Source of the DNA: Cunninghamella blakesleeana
Taxonomy: Eukaryota > Mucoromycota > Mucoromycetes > Mucorales > Cunninghamellaceae
Assembly (NCBI GenBank): GCA_017871115.1
Contig: JAFCIZ010000012.1
Location: 43,501 to 107,500 of the forward strand
Direction: 5' to 3'
Length of the DNA stretch: 64,000 bases
Part shown: piece after piece, positions 34,402 through 46,708 of the stretch
Layout: every line of letters starts with the position of its first letter
How positions within the stretch are numbered: the first letter of the stretch is position 1
Notes under the pieces: model-generated
What the model saw: the letters and a program-made list of their open reading frames with translations, nothing else
Databases searched by the model: none
Told to the model about the DNA's origin: nothing
Position numbers and translations under genes: made by a program

Positions 34402-34730
34402 TTACATTATTATTATTTATTATTACCTTAATACTTTATACATTTCATCCAATTCAAAAAATAAAAGAAAGTGATTATATTCCCTTGTTAGATCAATTTT
34501 TTTTAAAAGTATTACATTTTAATTTTAAAAATAGATTTTAAAACAATATTTTGTTTTCATCGCAAGTATTTTATAATATTAGTATAAAAAAATATTGATA
34601 AAAATATTACAATTATTATCTTTCATAATATACCTTAAATATATTGTTTAATTGTCTTGTTTTAGCGTTATTATTTTTTTGGTTTATTTATATAAAATAG
34701 CAACAATAGAACGAGGGTTATTATATTATT

Positions 34731-34752
34731 ACTTGTCGAGCGGCAGACAAGT
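34731..34752. other. Isolated perfect hairpin
   Basis: ACTTGTC, loop GAGCGGCA, GACAAGT: seven perfect pairs around a GC-rich loop in otherwise AT-only sequence about 330 bp after the stop of the nine-exon gene. Single copy; could be a 3' processing or structured RNA element. Confidence 0.45.
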
Positions 34753-34849
34753 TATTATCTTCGATAGTACCAGCATTATTTTTTTCTATTAATATTGTGG
34801 TGCGTATCTTTGTAAAGCTTTATCTTTATATAAAAATAAAAATGGATAA

Positions 34850-35245
34850 AGTTAAGATATGGTTAAAGTAAATATCATTGATCTAGCATTTTGATATAAA
34901 TGAAAATAAAATTAAATATAAACACTTTATTAATTGAACTTCCTTATTACTTTTCGTTTTACAGGTATTTATGTATATCTTTTCAACAACTAGTTAAATT
35001 TTTCTTTTTTAATTCAGTAGATCTGCTTTCTGTTATCACAAATCTAATTTTTAAATTACCTTTATATTTTTTCTATTTTTTATTTATTTTCTTGTAATAA
35101 TTTAATAAAATAATCAATACTAATAATGATAATAAAACTATAATGATAATAATTATAAAATAATATAGTAATAATACTAGCTGTAAAAAAAATATAATTA
35201 TACTAGTTATGATAAATATGTAATAAAACTAAACATATTTACTTT
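34850..35245. repeat. Non-coding segment duplicated at about 41040-41400
   Basis: Shared landmarks include AGCATTTTGATATAAATGAA, TTCAGTAGATCTG-type and GTAATAATACTAGCTG (ACTAATTG in the other copy). The order relative to the 35818-36575 segment is reversed between the two loci, so the duplicate was rearranged. Confidence 0.65.
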
Positions 35246-35342
35246 TAGGTACAGTACTGCCATTTATTATTATTATTATTATTATTATTATAAAAAATTA
35301 TTCGCTAGCATTGGTATTAATGAACGTCTCTTTTTAAATTAG

Positions 35343-35560
35343 GTTTTTATTAAAAAAAAATATCGTAAACTCAAAACTAAATCGTACGAAATTGACATCG
35401 AACAGAAATTGTTTAACATTATCCATCGTGATTCTATACAAGTCTGTTATTTTCCATTTATTTATTTTTTTTACACCAAGACAAATAATCTATAAAAGAA
35501 GAATATTAATCTCTCTATGTTAAAATGATGACAATAATAAGAATAGCGATGATGAATAGG
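35343..35560 (+). pseudogene. Decayed copy of the last exon of the nine-exon gene
   Basis: After a TTAG acceptor it reads VFIKKKYRKLKTKSYEIDIE then LFNIIHRDSIQ and FFYTKTN, matching the final exon at 34213-34401 (LFNIIHRNTVK, FIFYTPKN), including the acidic tail further on. Frame is lost at several points. It is a partial tandem duplication of the gene's 3' end. Confidence 0.75.
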
Positions 35561-35817
35561 CTTGAAATATAATATCTTATATTGATCATTGTTTAAATTA
35601 AACCCAATACAATTCATTTTAGTTTATTTATTAAGTTTACGTATTATTTGGTAATTAAAAAAAAATGAAAACAGCAATTTACAAGATTTTGTGTCTAATG
35701 AAATTATTTAATATAACAAGTAAATTCTAATAAACTACGTGATTTCTAAAATTACAAACCAATTTTAATTTCCTGGTAATTTAGGATGAAAATACTGTAT
35801 AAATTGAGATTACTATG

Positions 35818-36575
35818 AAAAACATCCCCACCATCTTATAAATGATAATAATTTTTAAAACAAAATCATATACAAAATATTTGAATTGATTGAAAGACAT
35901 TTTTATTTATTGGCATTATTTTCGAGCCATAAATTGTTAATTTTTATGAAAATAATTTAACAAATCAAAATTTACCCATCATTATTTAGTCTATGTCAAA
36001 AAAAAAATAATAATTTTATAATACACAAATTGATTATAAAAAATACCATAATTAAAACAAGAAATACTAGTTCTTTTAACATAGAAATACATATCTACAT
36101 TTTATTTCTATTTGACGTAATAAAAACAAGAATAAAAAAAAATTGCATAGTAATCAACATATGAATGGATGAATAAATTTGGTATAATGTTTTTACTTTA
36201 GTTATAGTATCTTTTTTTTTTTTTAATTACAAAAGATATAAGTATATAGATGAAATAAGGAAAAAAGTAACAATAATAAAAATTCTGTTTATTTGTTATA
36301 CATAACCCACAATTTAAAGCAACATTGAAAATCAAATGCTTAAAAATAATTGCTATTTTTGTTAGCTAACAAAAACAACAAAGTAGTCAAAATTATCAAA
36401 AAATAGCACTAAAAAGGGAAGCGAAAACCCGATTTTTTTAAAAAAAATTGAATGCCAATACATTACAACGGAGGAGTCTAAAATTATTTAATGCAGTTAT
36501 GGATATATGTGGTTGTTTAAAAAGTATAGTTTCCTTTTATAGATTAAATAAGTAAATAGTTTATAGTATAATTAA
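35818..36575. repeat. Non-coding segment duplicated at 40163-40880
   Basis: Long, well-conserved match (TTTATTGGCATTATTTTCGA, CATAAATTGTTGATTTT-type, AATGCCAATACATTACA) with small indels. A third, more diverged copy of its second half lies at about 46440-46640. No coding frame is present. It may be a dispersed repeat of about 750 bp. Confidence 0.75.
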
Positions 36576-37100
36576 TTTGTTTATTTTTTGGCGATTAAAG
36601 ATTTATCTTACTTCTATGGATTTATTAAAGTAAATAGATTATAATTTTAAAATAATAGAATGAGTGCCAATATCTTACTTTATAAGTAGACACGCGCGAA
36701 TTTATATAAAATAAAATAAAAACTAACCTAAAATAATATTATCACAATAGCTATGATTTTGATAGTTTTTTTTATTACTTTTATTATTATTATTACATAA
36801 TGCGATGAAAAAATAAATAAATTAAAAAAAAACTATGTATAAAATAAATTTATTTGAATTAAATCGAGTTTAAATTAAGCTAAAATATATGTGTATTTTT
36901 TTTAAAAAAATAAAAAGAGGTACTAAAAAGATAATATTAGATCATATATAAAAAAAATTATTATTAAGGAAAACTATTTTTCGGCATCGGCTTTTTAAAT
37001 TTTTCGACGAACCATAATATAAAGCCACATTTGTTTACATACTGATTAACCTCGTTTTTTTTTCTTTCTTTTTTCTCTCTCACAAAATATATAAATATAT
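36576..37100. other. Gene-free AT-rich spacer
   Basis: Nothing recognised beyond homopolymers and short AAT runs. The minus-strand frame at 36964-37149 overlaps the structured element and is not supported. Confidence 0.4.
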
Positions 37101-37105
37101 ATTTC

Positions 37106-37543
37106 TCATCTTGACCTGACTTGGTGCTGGTATGAAGAAGGTGTGACAATCGTGCGGCTGTATATCTTTGGGATTTCTAATTGTGATATATGGCCACCGG
37201 TCGGATTAATCTTTTTAAACTTGGTGGGTTTCCCATACCTGTGACAATAGCTGCCTTTAGTATTCTTCTTAAAATGCCTACTAAAGGAAGTGGTTTAAAG
37301 ATTAATGCTCGTCAAGATGAATGATACTTGGATGAAGAGATCTGACTTGGTGCCGGTATGGAGAAGGTGTGACAATCGTGCGGCTGTATATCTTTGGGAT
37401 TTCTAATTGTGATATATGGCCACCGGTCAGATTAATCTTTTTAAACTTGGTGGGTTTCCCATACCTGTGACAATAGCTGCCTTTAGTATTCTTCTTAAAA
37501 TACCTACTAAAGGAAGTGGTTTAAAGATTGATGCTCGTCTCTT
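37106..37543 (+). repeat. Dimer of about 210-nt structured units (family D)
   Basis: Two nearly identical units, period 226 bp. Within each: GACTTGGT pairs with ACCGGTC; TGTATATC with GATATATG; GATTAATCTTT..AAAC with GTTTAAAGATTAATG; GGG-TTT-CCC; and CCTTTAGT with ACTAAAGG. Unit 1 (37106-37320) is enclosed by TCATCTTGAC/GTCAAGATGA; unit 2 (37335-37543) by AAGAGA/TCTCTT. The diverged relative at 63116-63554 keeps every one of these helices with different bases. The strand is chosen only to give one orientation for the family. Probable structured RNA or RNA-derived element; no known family recognised. Confidence 0.75.
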
Positions 37544-38339
37544 AATCAAACATCCATGTATTCTATCTTAAATTGTTGATTACTATATTCTTTTGATATG
37601 CCTGTATATTTAATATATGACTGTAAGTTTATGCGTATGATATACTATTATTATATGCAGGTATTATTTATAGATTGCCATTAGAATATCACTACCGATA
37701 TTATATTTTTGAACAGAATCAGATAATAAGGTAAAAATATATATTTTTTACTAACAGTATTAATTAATAATTGGTGCACTATAGATATCCATCCCTTTTT
37801 ATTTTTTAATGGATACACTCAATTTTTTTTAACGTATTTTTAAATTGTATTTAACAAAATAAATATTTATATAGAAATAATTCTTACTTGTTGCAATTGT
37901 TTATTTACTTTCAGTACTAAATAATTTTTATTTCATTGGGAAAATATGATAAAATAAAAAATAGAAAATAAAAAATAGGATATATATTCTATTGATAGAT
38001 AGATTTTTTTAAAAAAAAATGATAAATGAAAGATATCTAAAAGAAAATATATAATAAAGCTAGATTAAGCGAAATCATATTTTTTTATTTATTCTTTTCG
38101 AAACGCGATTATTCATAACAAAGAAAAGCTGGTTTACCCATGGGATCGGCTATTTCATTCAAGGAAACAGCTTGCTTTTTTTTTAATTTTGTTTAACAAT
38201 GAGTAAAGGAGGTAATTTTTTTTTCCAACTTAGATTATTGGGATCATCAACATTTATAGTTTGATCGAAAAGAGGATTAAGATACTGATTGAATCAAATA
38301 AATAAAAATGGCTCATTTTTATTAGTCGTGTGTATATTT

Positions 38340-38600
38340 TAACCCCAATACACCAAAAAAATTATTTGAACAAGGTATAAAAGAAAAAGAGAAGAAAACG
38401 TGTACAGTAACAGGGCCCCTCAGCTACTATCAAAAAATCAATTAACGGGATTTCGATAATAGCGATGAAAATGATAAAATTTGTATTAAAAATGATTATG
38501 GGAATAGTGAATAAGATGAAAATAAAATTGAAAAAGAGGACCAGTATATTAAAAATGAAGATAATGAACAGCTTCTCCACTCAACTGCATATTCCAAGGT
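38340..38600 (+). pseudogene. Acidic exon-like relic
   Basis: DNSDENDKICIKNDYGNS, one stop, then KIEKEDQYIKNEDNEQLLHS and TAYSK ending at AAGGTAAAATA, a good donor. Upstream is TPKKLFEQGIKEKEKK in another frame. This looks like an old acidic exon with at least one stop. The opposite-strand open frame (38362-38580) is a shadow. Confidence 0.35.
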
Positions 38601-39043
38601 AAAATAATGATAGTGTAATAAAAGAATAATAGAAAAAGTATTTTTACAATATTTATTAATAATTTGAACATATATTATAATTCTTTAGCTAGACTATATT
38701 AATCTATATAATCTTACAATACGCAAATTGGTTTTCAAAAGGGCATAATTAAAGCAAAAAAAGATTAGTTTTAATATAGAACCGTATTTCTAGTAAAATT
38801 TAAGATAAAAGGTGTATAATTAAAAAGGTAATTGATATTGCTGTGTTTCATACATAAATATCATACTATATTAATAATAATAATAATGTATAATTGTATA
38901 ATAAATATTTACTATATAATATAATTACATCAATAATTATCTTACTTCTTAATATTATCATATATACAATATTTACCCATTTCCTTTTATATTACATATA
39001 TTACCTTGAAATCAAATGACTAATATTTACAATATAATAGTTA

Positions 39044-39961
39044 TTATTTATTTATTTCATATAAAGTTTTCAAAATAGAAAGTATTACTATACGATCATT
39101 TTCATTAGTAAAATCTAGTGCAGCTAGTTCTTTATCTTGGTTTGGAAACACACTTGGTTGTAAAGGAAATCTCTTTATTTCAAGTTTGTTTGTTTTGGGT
39201 AATCCTGTTTCTGTTTCTTTTATATATTCACGAGTAACAATAGATTTGTAAAAAGTAAATTTTGTGCCGATAACACGAATAGCATATATATTAAAAGGGT
39301 ATGTTACTTTTTTTGCATAACTAAGTGATTTGTTATGAAATGCAGCACCAAATATTTCACCAGCTATTTGCGGTTCAGACCAGTCATCAGATTCCGAAGC
39401 ATTTTTAATATGTTTATCTTCAATAATAAGAACTATGTAAGAATCATCTTTAGTTACCATAAATTCAACTTTTGATGTTATTTTATGCTCTGTGTTATTT
39501 AAATATGCAGAATAATCGTATTGTGGATGTGTAAGGAACGGATAGTCATCGAATCCTAAAAAAAATAATAACGATGTAATGAAAGAATCAACTTTTGTTT
39601 CTCTTGTTGGATCAGTAGAAATTTCGTTTAATAAAACACTTTTAATTTTTGTTATAATGGTGATAATTTTATGATTTTCCATATTTTTATAAGTAGTATC
39701 ACCGAAATTTAAAAAATCTTTCCTATTCCAATTTTTTAATGTTAATTTTTTAAAATTATCTTCTTCGATTAAATCACTTGGTTGAATAATTTCAACAATA
39801 TTTTTGGCATTTTGGTATTCAATATTTAAAGCTGCAACATGTTCATTATTCCATTGACTTGTCTGCGTTGGTATCTGTGATAAATCTTCAATATCTAATA
39901 TCATTTCCTGAGATGAACTTAATTCTTTATAATCTACCCTCAATCTTTTTCTCCGTGCCAT
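39044..39961 (-). CDS. Intronless EDK-type PD-(D/E)XK-like protein, 305 aa
   Basis: A single uninterrupted frame. The N-terminus is basic (MARRKRLRVDY). The core includes DSFITSLLFFLGF (about 125-137), THPQYDYSAYL, then SKVEFMVTKDDSYIVLIIED: E166 in the Asp position and E181-D-K183 as the E-x-K motif. SEPQIAGEIFGAAFHN (Q198) follows, as the conserved helix. The C-terminal part reads YPFNIYAIRVIGTKFTFYKS. The protein aligns end to end with 55904-56824, and a dead copy is at 11575. Upstream is AAATTGAATTTTTTT about 15-25 nt before the ATG, the promoter motif shared by the other nuclease-like genes. Metal-dependent DNA cleavage is the family expectation; target and role are unknown. Confidence 0.85.
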   Translation of the reverse strand: MARRKRLRVDYKELSSSQEMILDIEDLSQIPTQTSQWNNEHVAALNIEYQNAKNIVEIIQPSDLIEEDNFKKLTLKNWNRKDFLNFGDTTYKNMENHKIITIITKIKSVLLNEISTDPTRETKVDSFITSLLFFLGFDDYPFLTHPQYDYSAYLNNTEHKITSKVEFMVTKDDSYIVLIIEDKHIKNASESDDWSEPQIAGEIFGAAFHNKSLSYAKKVTYPFNIYAIRVIGTKFTFYKSIVTREYIKETETGLPKTNKLEIKRFPLQPSVFPNQDKELAALDFTNENDRIVILSILKTLYEINK

Positions 39962-40162
39962 GATGTATAAAAAAATTCAATTTATTTAAGAAAAGTAATG
40001 TGAAAAAAACAAAAAAAAAAAATAAGAGTTGGTTTTATTCAATTTTAGTAGTCACAATCTATATTCTTGTATGTAATATATGAGGCACAGTAATTAGTTC
40101 ACACTATCATAACTACTCAACTGTTTTCTATTTTTTATATGAAATAAAATTAATTTTTTAAA

Positions 40163-41400
40163 AAAAACACATCCATCATCCTATATATGATAATAATTTT
40201 TAAAACAATATCATATGCAAAATATTTGAATTGATTGAAAAATATTTTTATTTATTGGCATTATTTTCGAGCCATAAATTGTTGATTTTTATGAAAATAA
40301 TTTAACAAATCGAAATTTACCCATCATTATGTAGTAGACTATATCAAAATAAATATAATCCTATAATATACAAATTGATTATAAAAAAATACCATAATGA
40401 AAACAAGAAATATTAGTTCTTTTAACATAGAAATACATATCTACATTTTAATTATATTTGACGTAATAAAAAACAAAGAATAAAAAAAATGCATAGTTAT
40501 CGACATATGGGTGGATGAATAAATTTGATGTAATACTTTTACTTTAGTTATAATATTTTTTTTAATTACAAAAGATATAATTATATATATGAAATAAGAA
40601 AATTAACAATAATAAAAAAATTTGTTTATTTGTTATACGTGATTCACAGTTTAAAGTAATATTGAAAATTAAATACTCAAAAATAATTGCTTTTTTTGTT
40701 GCTCAATAAAATCAGCATAGTCAAAATTATCAAACAATAGCGCTAAAAAGGGAAACGAATAGTTTATTTTAAAAATTAAATGCCAATACGTTATAGCGGA
40801 GGAGTCTAAAATTACTTGAGCTCTGTTATGGATATTTGTGGTTATTTAAAAAATATAGTTTCCTTTTATAGATTAAATAAGGTAAGTAGTTTATAGTATA
40901 ATTTAGTTGTCAGTGAACACCAGTATCTTTTTTCTATCCCAAGTGAATCTTAACAATGATATAAAAAATAACGATGAAAATATTATTATAATCACCTTTA
41001 ATAATAAACTTTCAATATATAATTTTTTTTATATAAAGTAGAAGTAAATAAGACAAGGTTACGTTTAAAGTAAATGTTATAGCTTTAGCATCTTGATATA
41101 AAAGAAAATAAAATTTAACTTTTTGATTTGCAAGTATTTATATATACCAATTCATGGAGTAGGTAATGCCTCTTTTATTTAATACAGTAGGTTTGTTTTC
41201 TTTTTTTTGCTTTTCTTTTAATGATTTAATAAAATAATTAATATTAATAATGATAATGCTAAAAAAAGAGTAAAAAAATGACAGTGAATTATAATGTTAA
41301 TAATTATCAAATAATGTAGTAATAATACTAATTGTAAAAAAAATTATAACTATACTAGTTACGGCAATTTTATAATAAAAATAACTACAATGATATTAGT
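40163..41400. repeat. Rearranged duplicate of the 34850-36575 non-coding region
   Basis: 40163-40880 matches 35818-36575 and 41040-41400 matches 34850-35245, in swapped order. Contains no gene-like frame. It separates the two minus-strand genes. Confidence 0.7.
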
Positions 41401-41479
41401 CAATAAATGGTATAAATATAATAATAATAATAATAATGATTATAAAAAAACTAATAAGCTGCTAATAAAAATAAAAAAA

Positions 41480-42845
41480 TTAGTTACTAGTATATGGATT
41501 ATAGTTTTTTTTTATCTTTCTTCGTTTAATTGGTCTAGGTGGTGTAGTCAAAGTAGGCGGTAACGTCAAAGTTGATATTGGTTTTATTATTTTTTGATCC
41601 ATCATATTAAAATCAAAATCCAACGATACAGAATTTAGTACTTGAATATTTTTTAAAACTCTTTCTTTCATTTTAATCGATCCAGATATTAATGGTAAAA
41701 ATCTAGGGAATTCTTCAACTTGACGAGGAACTTCATAATAATCAGATCTACGAAGCCGACAAACAAAACCACAGGCATAATCCAAAACCATGAATTCAGT
41801 CACCAACCCACTATGTAAATACCCAATTATTTCTATACTTTTCATTTTAATGGGATCCCATTTAATATCCTTGCACATCATTATAAACATGTCTCTTAAG
41901 GTTTTAGGCAACTTAAGCTCGCCATCATACATTTTCTTTTTTCCATAGCTACCTTCATATCTTGATCCGGCTTCAGATCCTCCATATTCCAAATTCATAC
42001 CATTTCCGGATTTTCTAATAATCATGTCGGTTCGATTGCCTAGCTTTTTTTTATTTGATGATGAAAATGAGCCCCCAGCTCGCTTTCGTTCTTTACTTCC
42101 ATTACTGCTAGACTCACCACGGACACAGGTAACACCGTTAATATCACCAAAAAATTTATCTATTAAAGAACACCATACATTACTTTGATACCATTGTTCG
42201 AGTTGTAGTGCCATTAATGGGTTAGGATTGGCTTCGTAATGAAATAGCAATTCTTCAACAGCATGACAAATACGGCGTGTATAAAAATCTTGAAAACGTT
42301 TGGTTGAATCCATTAAAATAGCATTGATATCTTTCATATTGGTCTTGTTTAAATCATTCAATAATTTTTTAACGTTATCTGGTAATGGCGGGTCGTTTTT
42401 TTTGTTGGTTGTTGTTATTTCTTGCCATTCTTGGTCAGTAAATAAACTTTGGGTATATTTATCGCCAGTGTCAATGATAAATGAGTGAAGGGAGTGTTCT
42501 TTTTTCAATTTTAATGCGTGATTATAAATGACATCTTCCACAAAACGACCGCTATTCAATTTCCACTTTTGGGATTGACCCATTTGGTTGTATGCATTTT
42601 TATATTGCTTCCATGATGATTCAGACATATCGTTTATCAATTTATTACAATTGCCTGTAAAGACTTCTACAGGTTCATCATTATAATTATCATCAATCCA
42701 CTGTTGAAATTCTTGGTCACTACTTATTTCTTCTTCTCCGTCATTATCATCATCATATTCATCACCATTATTTTCGTCAAAATGTTGTTCAATATAATTA
42801 TCACTAGATCAAATGTATAAAAATATACAATTTATTTAGTTCATT

Positions 42846-42891
<46 letters not shown>

Positions 42892-43585
42892 TTGTATTTT
42901 ATCTTCATAATTTATTTATTACTGTTTTCCAAGTATTTGTGATTCTGAAAATTCTGTTTCAGTATTAATAGCTTTTTTCCTAATAGTAAAAAAGAAGTAA
43001 AATGTGGTATAGTTACTATTATTTTGATTATATTATTGTGTGATTCAGCTTTTTAAACGCGAAATTTATGCGTGGATAAATATGCTTACTCTGATCTTAA
43101 TTCTGCACCTGACAAAATTGCTGTTTCTGTATTGATATTTTGTTGTACATTACAACTTTTATTATACTGACTGATACTTTGTGGTACTGAAGTAGCTAAT
43201 TGGCGGCGCTGTGTATGTGATAGGCTCTGTGACCCATTTAATAAAGACGAAATTTTTTTTGAATGCATCTAAAGTTCCGAGTTGTATAAAAAAATAAAAA
43301 TAAAAAGTCAGTATTTGGTATAGTATTTGTAATATAGGTTTAAATAAAATATATTACCTTCCAATCCTTTAATATACTATTTGCCTTATTTCTCATTTCT
43401 TCATTTATTTCAGTAGCATTGGAATCTTTAATTGTACGCAATTGGGTTGTAATATATCTGCAAAGCTCGCCGGATGTAAAACTTGGATTATGATTAAGTA
43501 TATCAGAAGCATGCTTTAATAAATCCCAATGCTCTACATTAGTTTCAACAAAATATTTATCAAGTTGGATAGATTCAGGTGTCAT
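41480..43585 (-). CDS. Three-exon gene, HSFIID / ExG-type nuclease-fold-like protein, 576 aa
   Basis: On the minus strand, exons 43585-43358, 43268-43090 and 42803-41480 join in frame (phase 0, then phase 2; introns 89 and 286 nt, the larger containing a long (TA)n tract). I joined them because each lacks a start or stop that fits alone and the phases agree. After an acidic stretch (about 139-160, EYDDDNDGEEE), it has QKWKLNSGRFVEDVIY (about 215-229), HSFIIDTGD, RTDMIIRKSG (D395), EYGGSEAGSRYE (E413-A-G415) and LKLPKTLRD (about 433-440), ending in a basic KRRKIKK tail that could be a nuclear localisation signal. It shares all motifs with 754-2408. As there, the position of the catalytic Lys is Gly. 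Structured array E starts about 200 bp upstream of its ATG. Confidence 0.82.
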
Positions 43586-43780
43586 GAATAATACAGTAGA
43601 ATAATTGAATAGAAATCCATTAAAAAAGATTGAAAAAAATGACCAAAAAAAATCTAGTTTTTTAATATGTATGATTTTAAACTCAGTAAAATTTTATTTA
43701 CTAGGAGTTTTTGTTTTTTTTTTTGTCTTTGCTTACTATTCTTTCTTTTTCTACTTTAACAAAGTATGACTAATTCTCCA

Positions 43781-44726
43781 ACTAAGTTATTATCAGTGTC
43801 TTGAGAGTGTACATATAACTTCGACTTGTATATACATCTATCTTAGCCATAGTCTCCTGTAGTTGTTCTGGAAATGAAAAATGAAAAGGGCTCTGTCTTT
43901 TTCATCCAACTACAGACCAAGACCATTCTGAAAACCCAAGATTTTTTTTTCTTGGACGGGAAGAATGATGGTAGTTAGTTACGGTGTTGGCATTAGCTGG
44001 TTATTTGTATCAGTGTCTTGAGGGTGTACATATAACTTCGACTTGTATATACATCTATCTTAGCCATAGCCTCCTGTAGTTGTTCTGGAAATGAAAAATG
44101 AAAAGGGCTCTGTCTTTTTCATCCAACTACAGACCAAGGCCATTCTGAAAACCCAAGATTTTTTTTTCTTGGACGGGAAGAATGATACTTTTACCAAGCA
44201 AGATGTCTAAGAATAGTTATACTTTTTTTAAAAAAATGCAATAATTCGTAATATAAAAGTGGAGGACTATTATGAAGATTTATCTAAGTAATGAAACAGT
44301 TATTGGTCTCAACTAGTTTATCATCAGCGTTTTGAGAGTGTACATATAACTTCGACTTGTATATACATCTATCTTAGCCATAGTCTCCTGTAGTTGTTCT
44401 GGAAATGAAAAATGAAAAGGGCTCTGTCTTTTTCATCCAACTACAGACCAAGACCATTCTGAAAACCCAAGATTTTTTTTTCTTGGACGGGAAGAATGAT
44501 GGTAGTTAGTTACGGTGTTGGCATTAGCTGGTTATTTGTATCAGTGTCTTGAGGGTGTACATATAACTTCGACTTGTATATACATCTATCTTAGCCATAG
44601 CCTCCTGTAGTTGTTCTGGAAATGAAAAATGAAAAGGGCTCTGTCTTTTTCATCCAACTACAGACCATGGCCATTCTGAAAACCCAAGATTTTTTTTTCT
44701 TGGACGGGAAGAATGATACTTTTACC
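43781..44726. repeat. Two dimers of about 200-nt structured units (family E)
   Basis: Four units at about 43781-43980, 43999-44195, 44311-44511 and 44529-44726. Unit spacing is 217 bp within each dimer, and the dimers are 531 bp apart. The core has TGTA..ATA..AA / TT..TAT..TACA, the long hairpin CTGTAGTTG ... CAACTACAG with inner ATGAAAAA/TTTTTCAT, and CCAAGA-T8-TCTTGG. First units are enclosed by AACTA..ATCA with TGAT..TAGTT, second units by GGT..GTATCA with TGATAC..ACC. The first units have GAG(A)GTG where the second have GAGGGTG, so unit types are maintained in both dimers. Upstream and divergent to the 576-aa gene. Confidence 0.75.
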
Positions 44727-44739
44727 AAGCAAGGTGTCT

Positions 44740-45130
44740 AATCCAATAATTGTCAACTTACTTGTGATAAATAATAATAATAGCCTTTACTTTTAGATAC
44801 TAAGTATAGGTGAGATATTTCAACGTAAAATAATAAAAAGTATAATAAAAAGAAATTGATACTTGTTTTTTATTTTATGTATATATATATATATATATAT
44901 ATATAATAGATTTACAATGAACACAATTGCAAGGTGTTTTTATTTTTTAAACAGCAATTATTATTCTTTAACTTTTATGCATGTTTATCTTCTTGATCTC
45001 CTTCTTATTTTTACAAGTATATATAGGACTGGTAAGGCAAAAATAGTCATCATATACTAAAAAACATACAGATAATATAGAACCATAATCTTACTATTTT
45101 ATTTTTAATTTATTTTTTTATTTAATTGAC
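44740..45130. other. Gene-free spacer with (TA)n
   Basis: Contains a (TA)n run near 44880-44905. The plus-strand frame at 44863-45060 begins inside that run and is not gene-like. Confidence 0.5.
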
Positions 45131-45144
45131 AAAATTTTAAAATA

Positions 45145-45680
45145 GAACTCAACACCAGTTAAAAAATAACCAAAGCAATTTATACGCTCTATCCACCATA
45201 TATGAAACCTTTGACACTATTTTAAAAACCAAGGCTGAATTTGGAAGATGGGAAAAAATTGAGTAAACCAGTAGAAAAGAAAACTTTTATTTGACTAAAA
45301 CGATAAGCAAAAAATTTAAATGAAAGTGAAGATGGGCCAAAAATGAAAGATTAGGATAAAATAATGTTTAAATAAATCACTATATATTTTAATATATTTA
45401 CGAAAGGCTTAATCAAAATGGTAGCAATTTAAATAGTTTACTGGGCTATAATTCTAAAGACCAAACCAACAACCATAACGGTAACGGCATCCATATCGTT
45501 TTTTTTTTTTTTTTTTTTAATTTGGTTATGAAATCCAAGTATTTATTGAATATTATTTAAAATATAAGCAACATAATTATAACCCTTTAACTGCAAATAA
45601 AAATAATATCATTAAAGAAATTGGTTTTACAAAAGGTAAATATGATTTGAAATTGTACGGTGTGGTTATTATAGAATAAA
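45145..45680 (+). pseudogene. Exon relics of an unrecognised gene
   Basis: After an ATAG acceptor: TQHQLKNNQSNLYALSTIYE and TILKTKAEFGRWEKIE, then a stop; further on NGSNLNSLLGYNSKDQTNN; then, after a poly-T run, FIEYYLKYKQHNYNPLTANK and IGFTKGKYDLKLYGVVIIE with a stop. The pieces are in different frames. Some could be true exons of a gene I cannot join, so pseudogene is provisional. Confidence 0.35.
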
Positions 45681-46708
45681 GTGAATTATTAACAACTTTA
45701 AGCTAACTCTATTGATATCTACACTCTCTTCATCACCATAATTACGTTTATTAGTAAAAATATTAATGATACAACTTAACTATTGTGGTAAGACGCAAAT
45801 GGGTATAACAAACATAACATATATAAAACTTGTACAACATAAAAAGAGGTAAATGGATAAATAAAACAGAATCTTTTGAAAGAGATTGACCAGCGTATAG
45901 AACTAAACGATGAATAGAGAAAAATAAATGCAGGTTACTGATACATAGTGTGAATTATAATGTTTATATATATATATATCTTTTTTTTATTATAAAAATA
46001 AAAATAAATGGCCTAGTTAATTTTGATTTTATATATTCTATATGAAAGTGAGAATATAATAATAAAAAAAAAGTAATAAAAGTGAAAAAGAGTTGGATTA
46101 GAATTAAAGGAATTATGTCTAAAAAATTTTTAAAGGTTACGCTAATAAGAGATTAAGATCTTTTTTTATATATATCTGAAAAATATAAATAACATTCATT
46201 TTTTCTTTTTTTTTTTAATAAAATAATATATAAAATAATAAATAGCTAAAGTAACATAAAATATCATTTCTTTTATTTTTTTAAAGAATGAATAGGGTTA
46301 GTACTTGGAGTTGAATATTCATACATATAGAAACTTTGCTAATTAACTCAAATTATAATAAATTGATAAAATCAATATTCTTTACATACAATTATATATT
46401 CCTATATTTTGTTTAAAGTAATAATAATATTAATGACAGTAAAAGATTTGTTTTATTTATTATATATAACCTACAATTTAAAGTAAAGTTGAAAATTAAG
46501 TACTTGAAAAAATTGCTACTTTTCTCACAGCAAGACAGCAAAATGGCCAAAATCCAAAAAAATAGCGCTAAAATGGAGTAAAAAAACAGTTTTCTTATTG
46601 AATACCAATATAAAATAGTGAAGGTTTAAAAATTACAATTTTCTATTTAGGTGCAGACAAAATAAAAGTTCTATTTTGACAAAAATGGATTAATATTTAA
46701 GCAATTTT

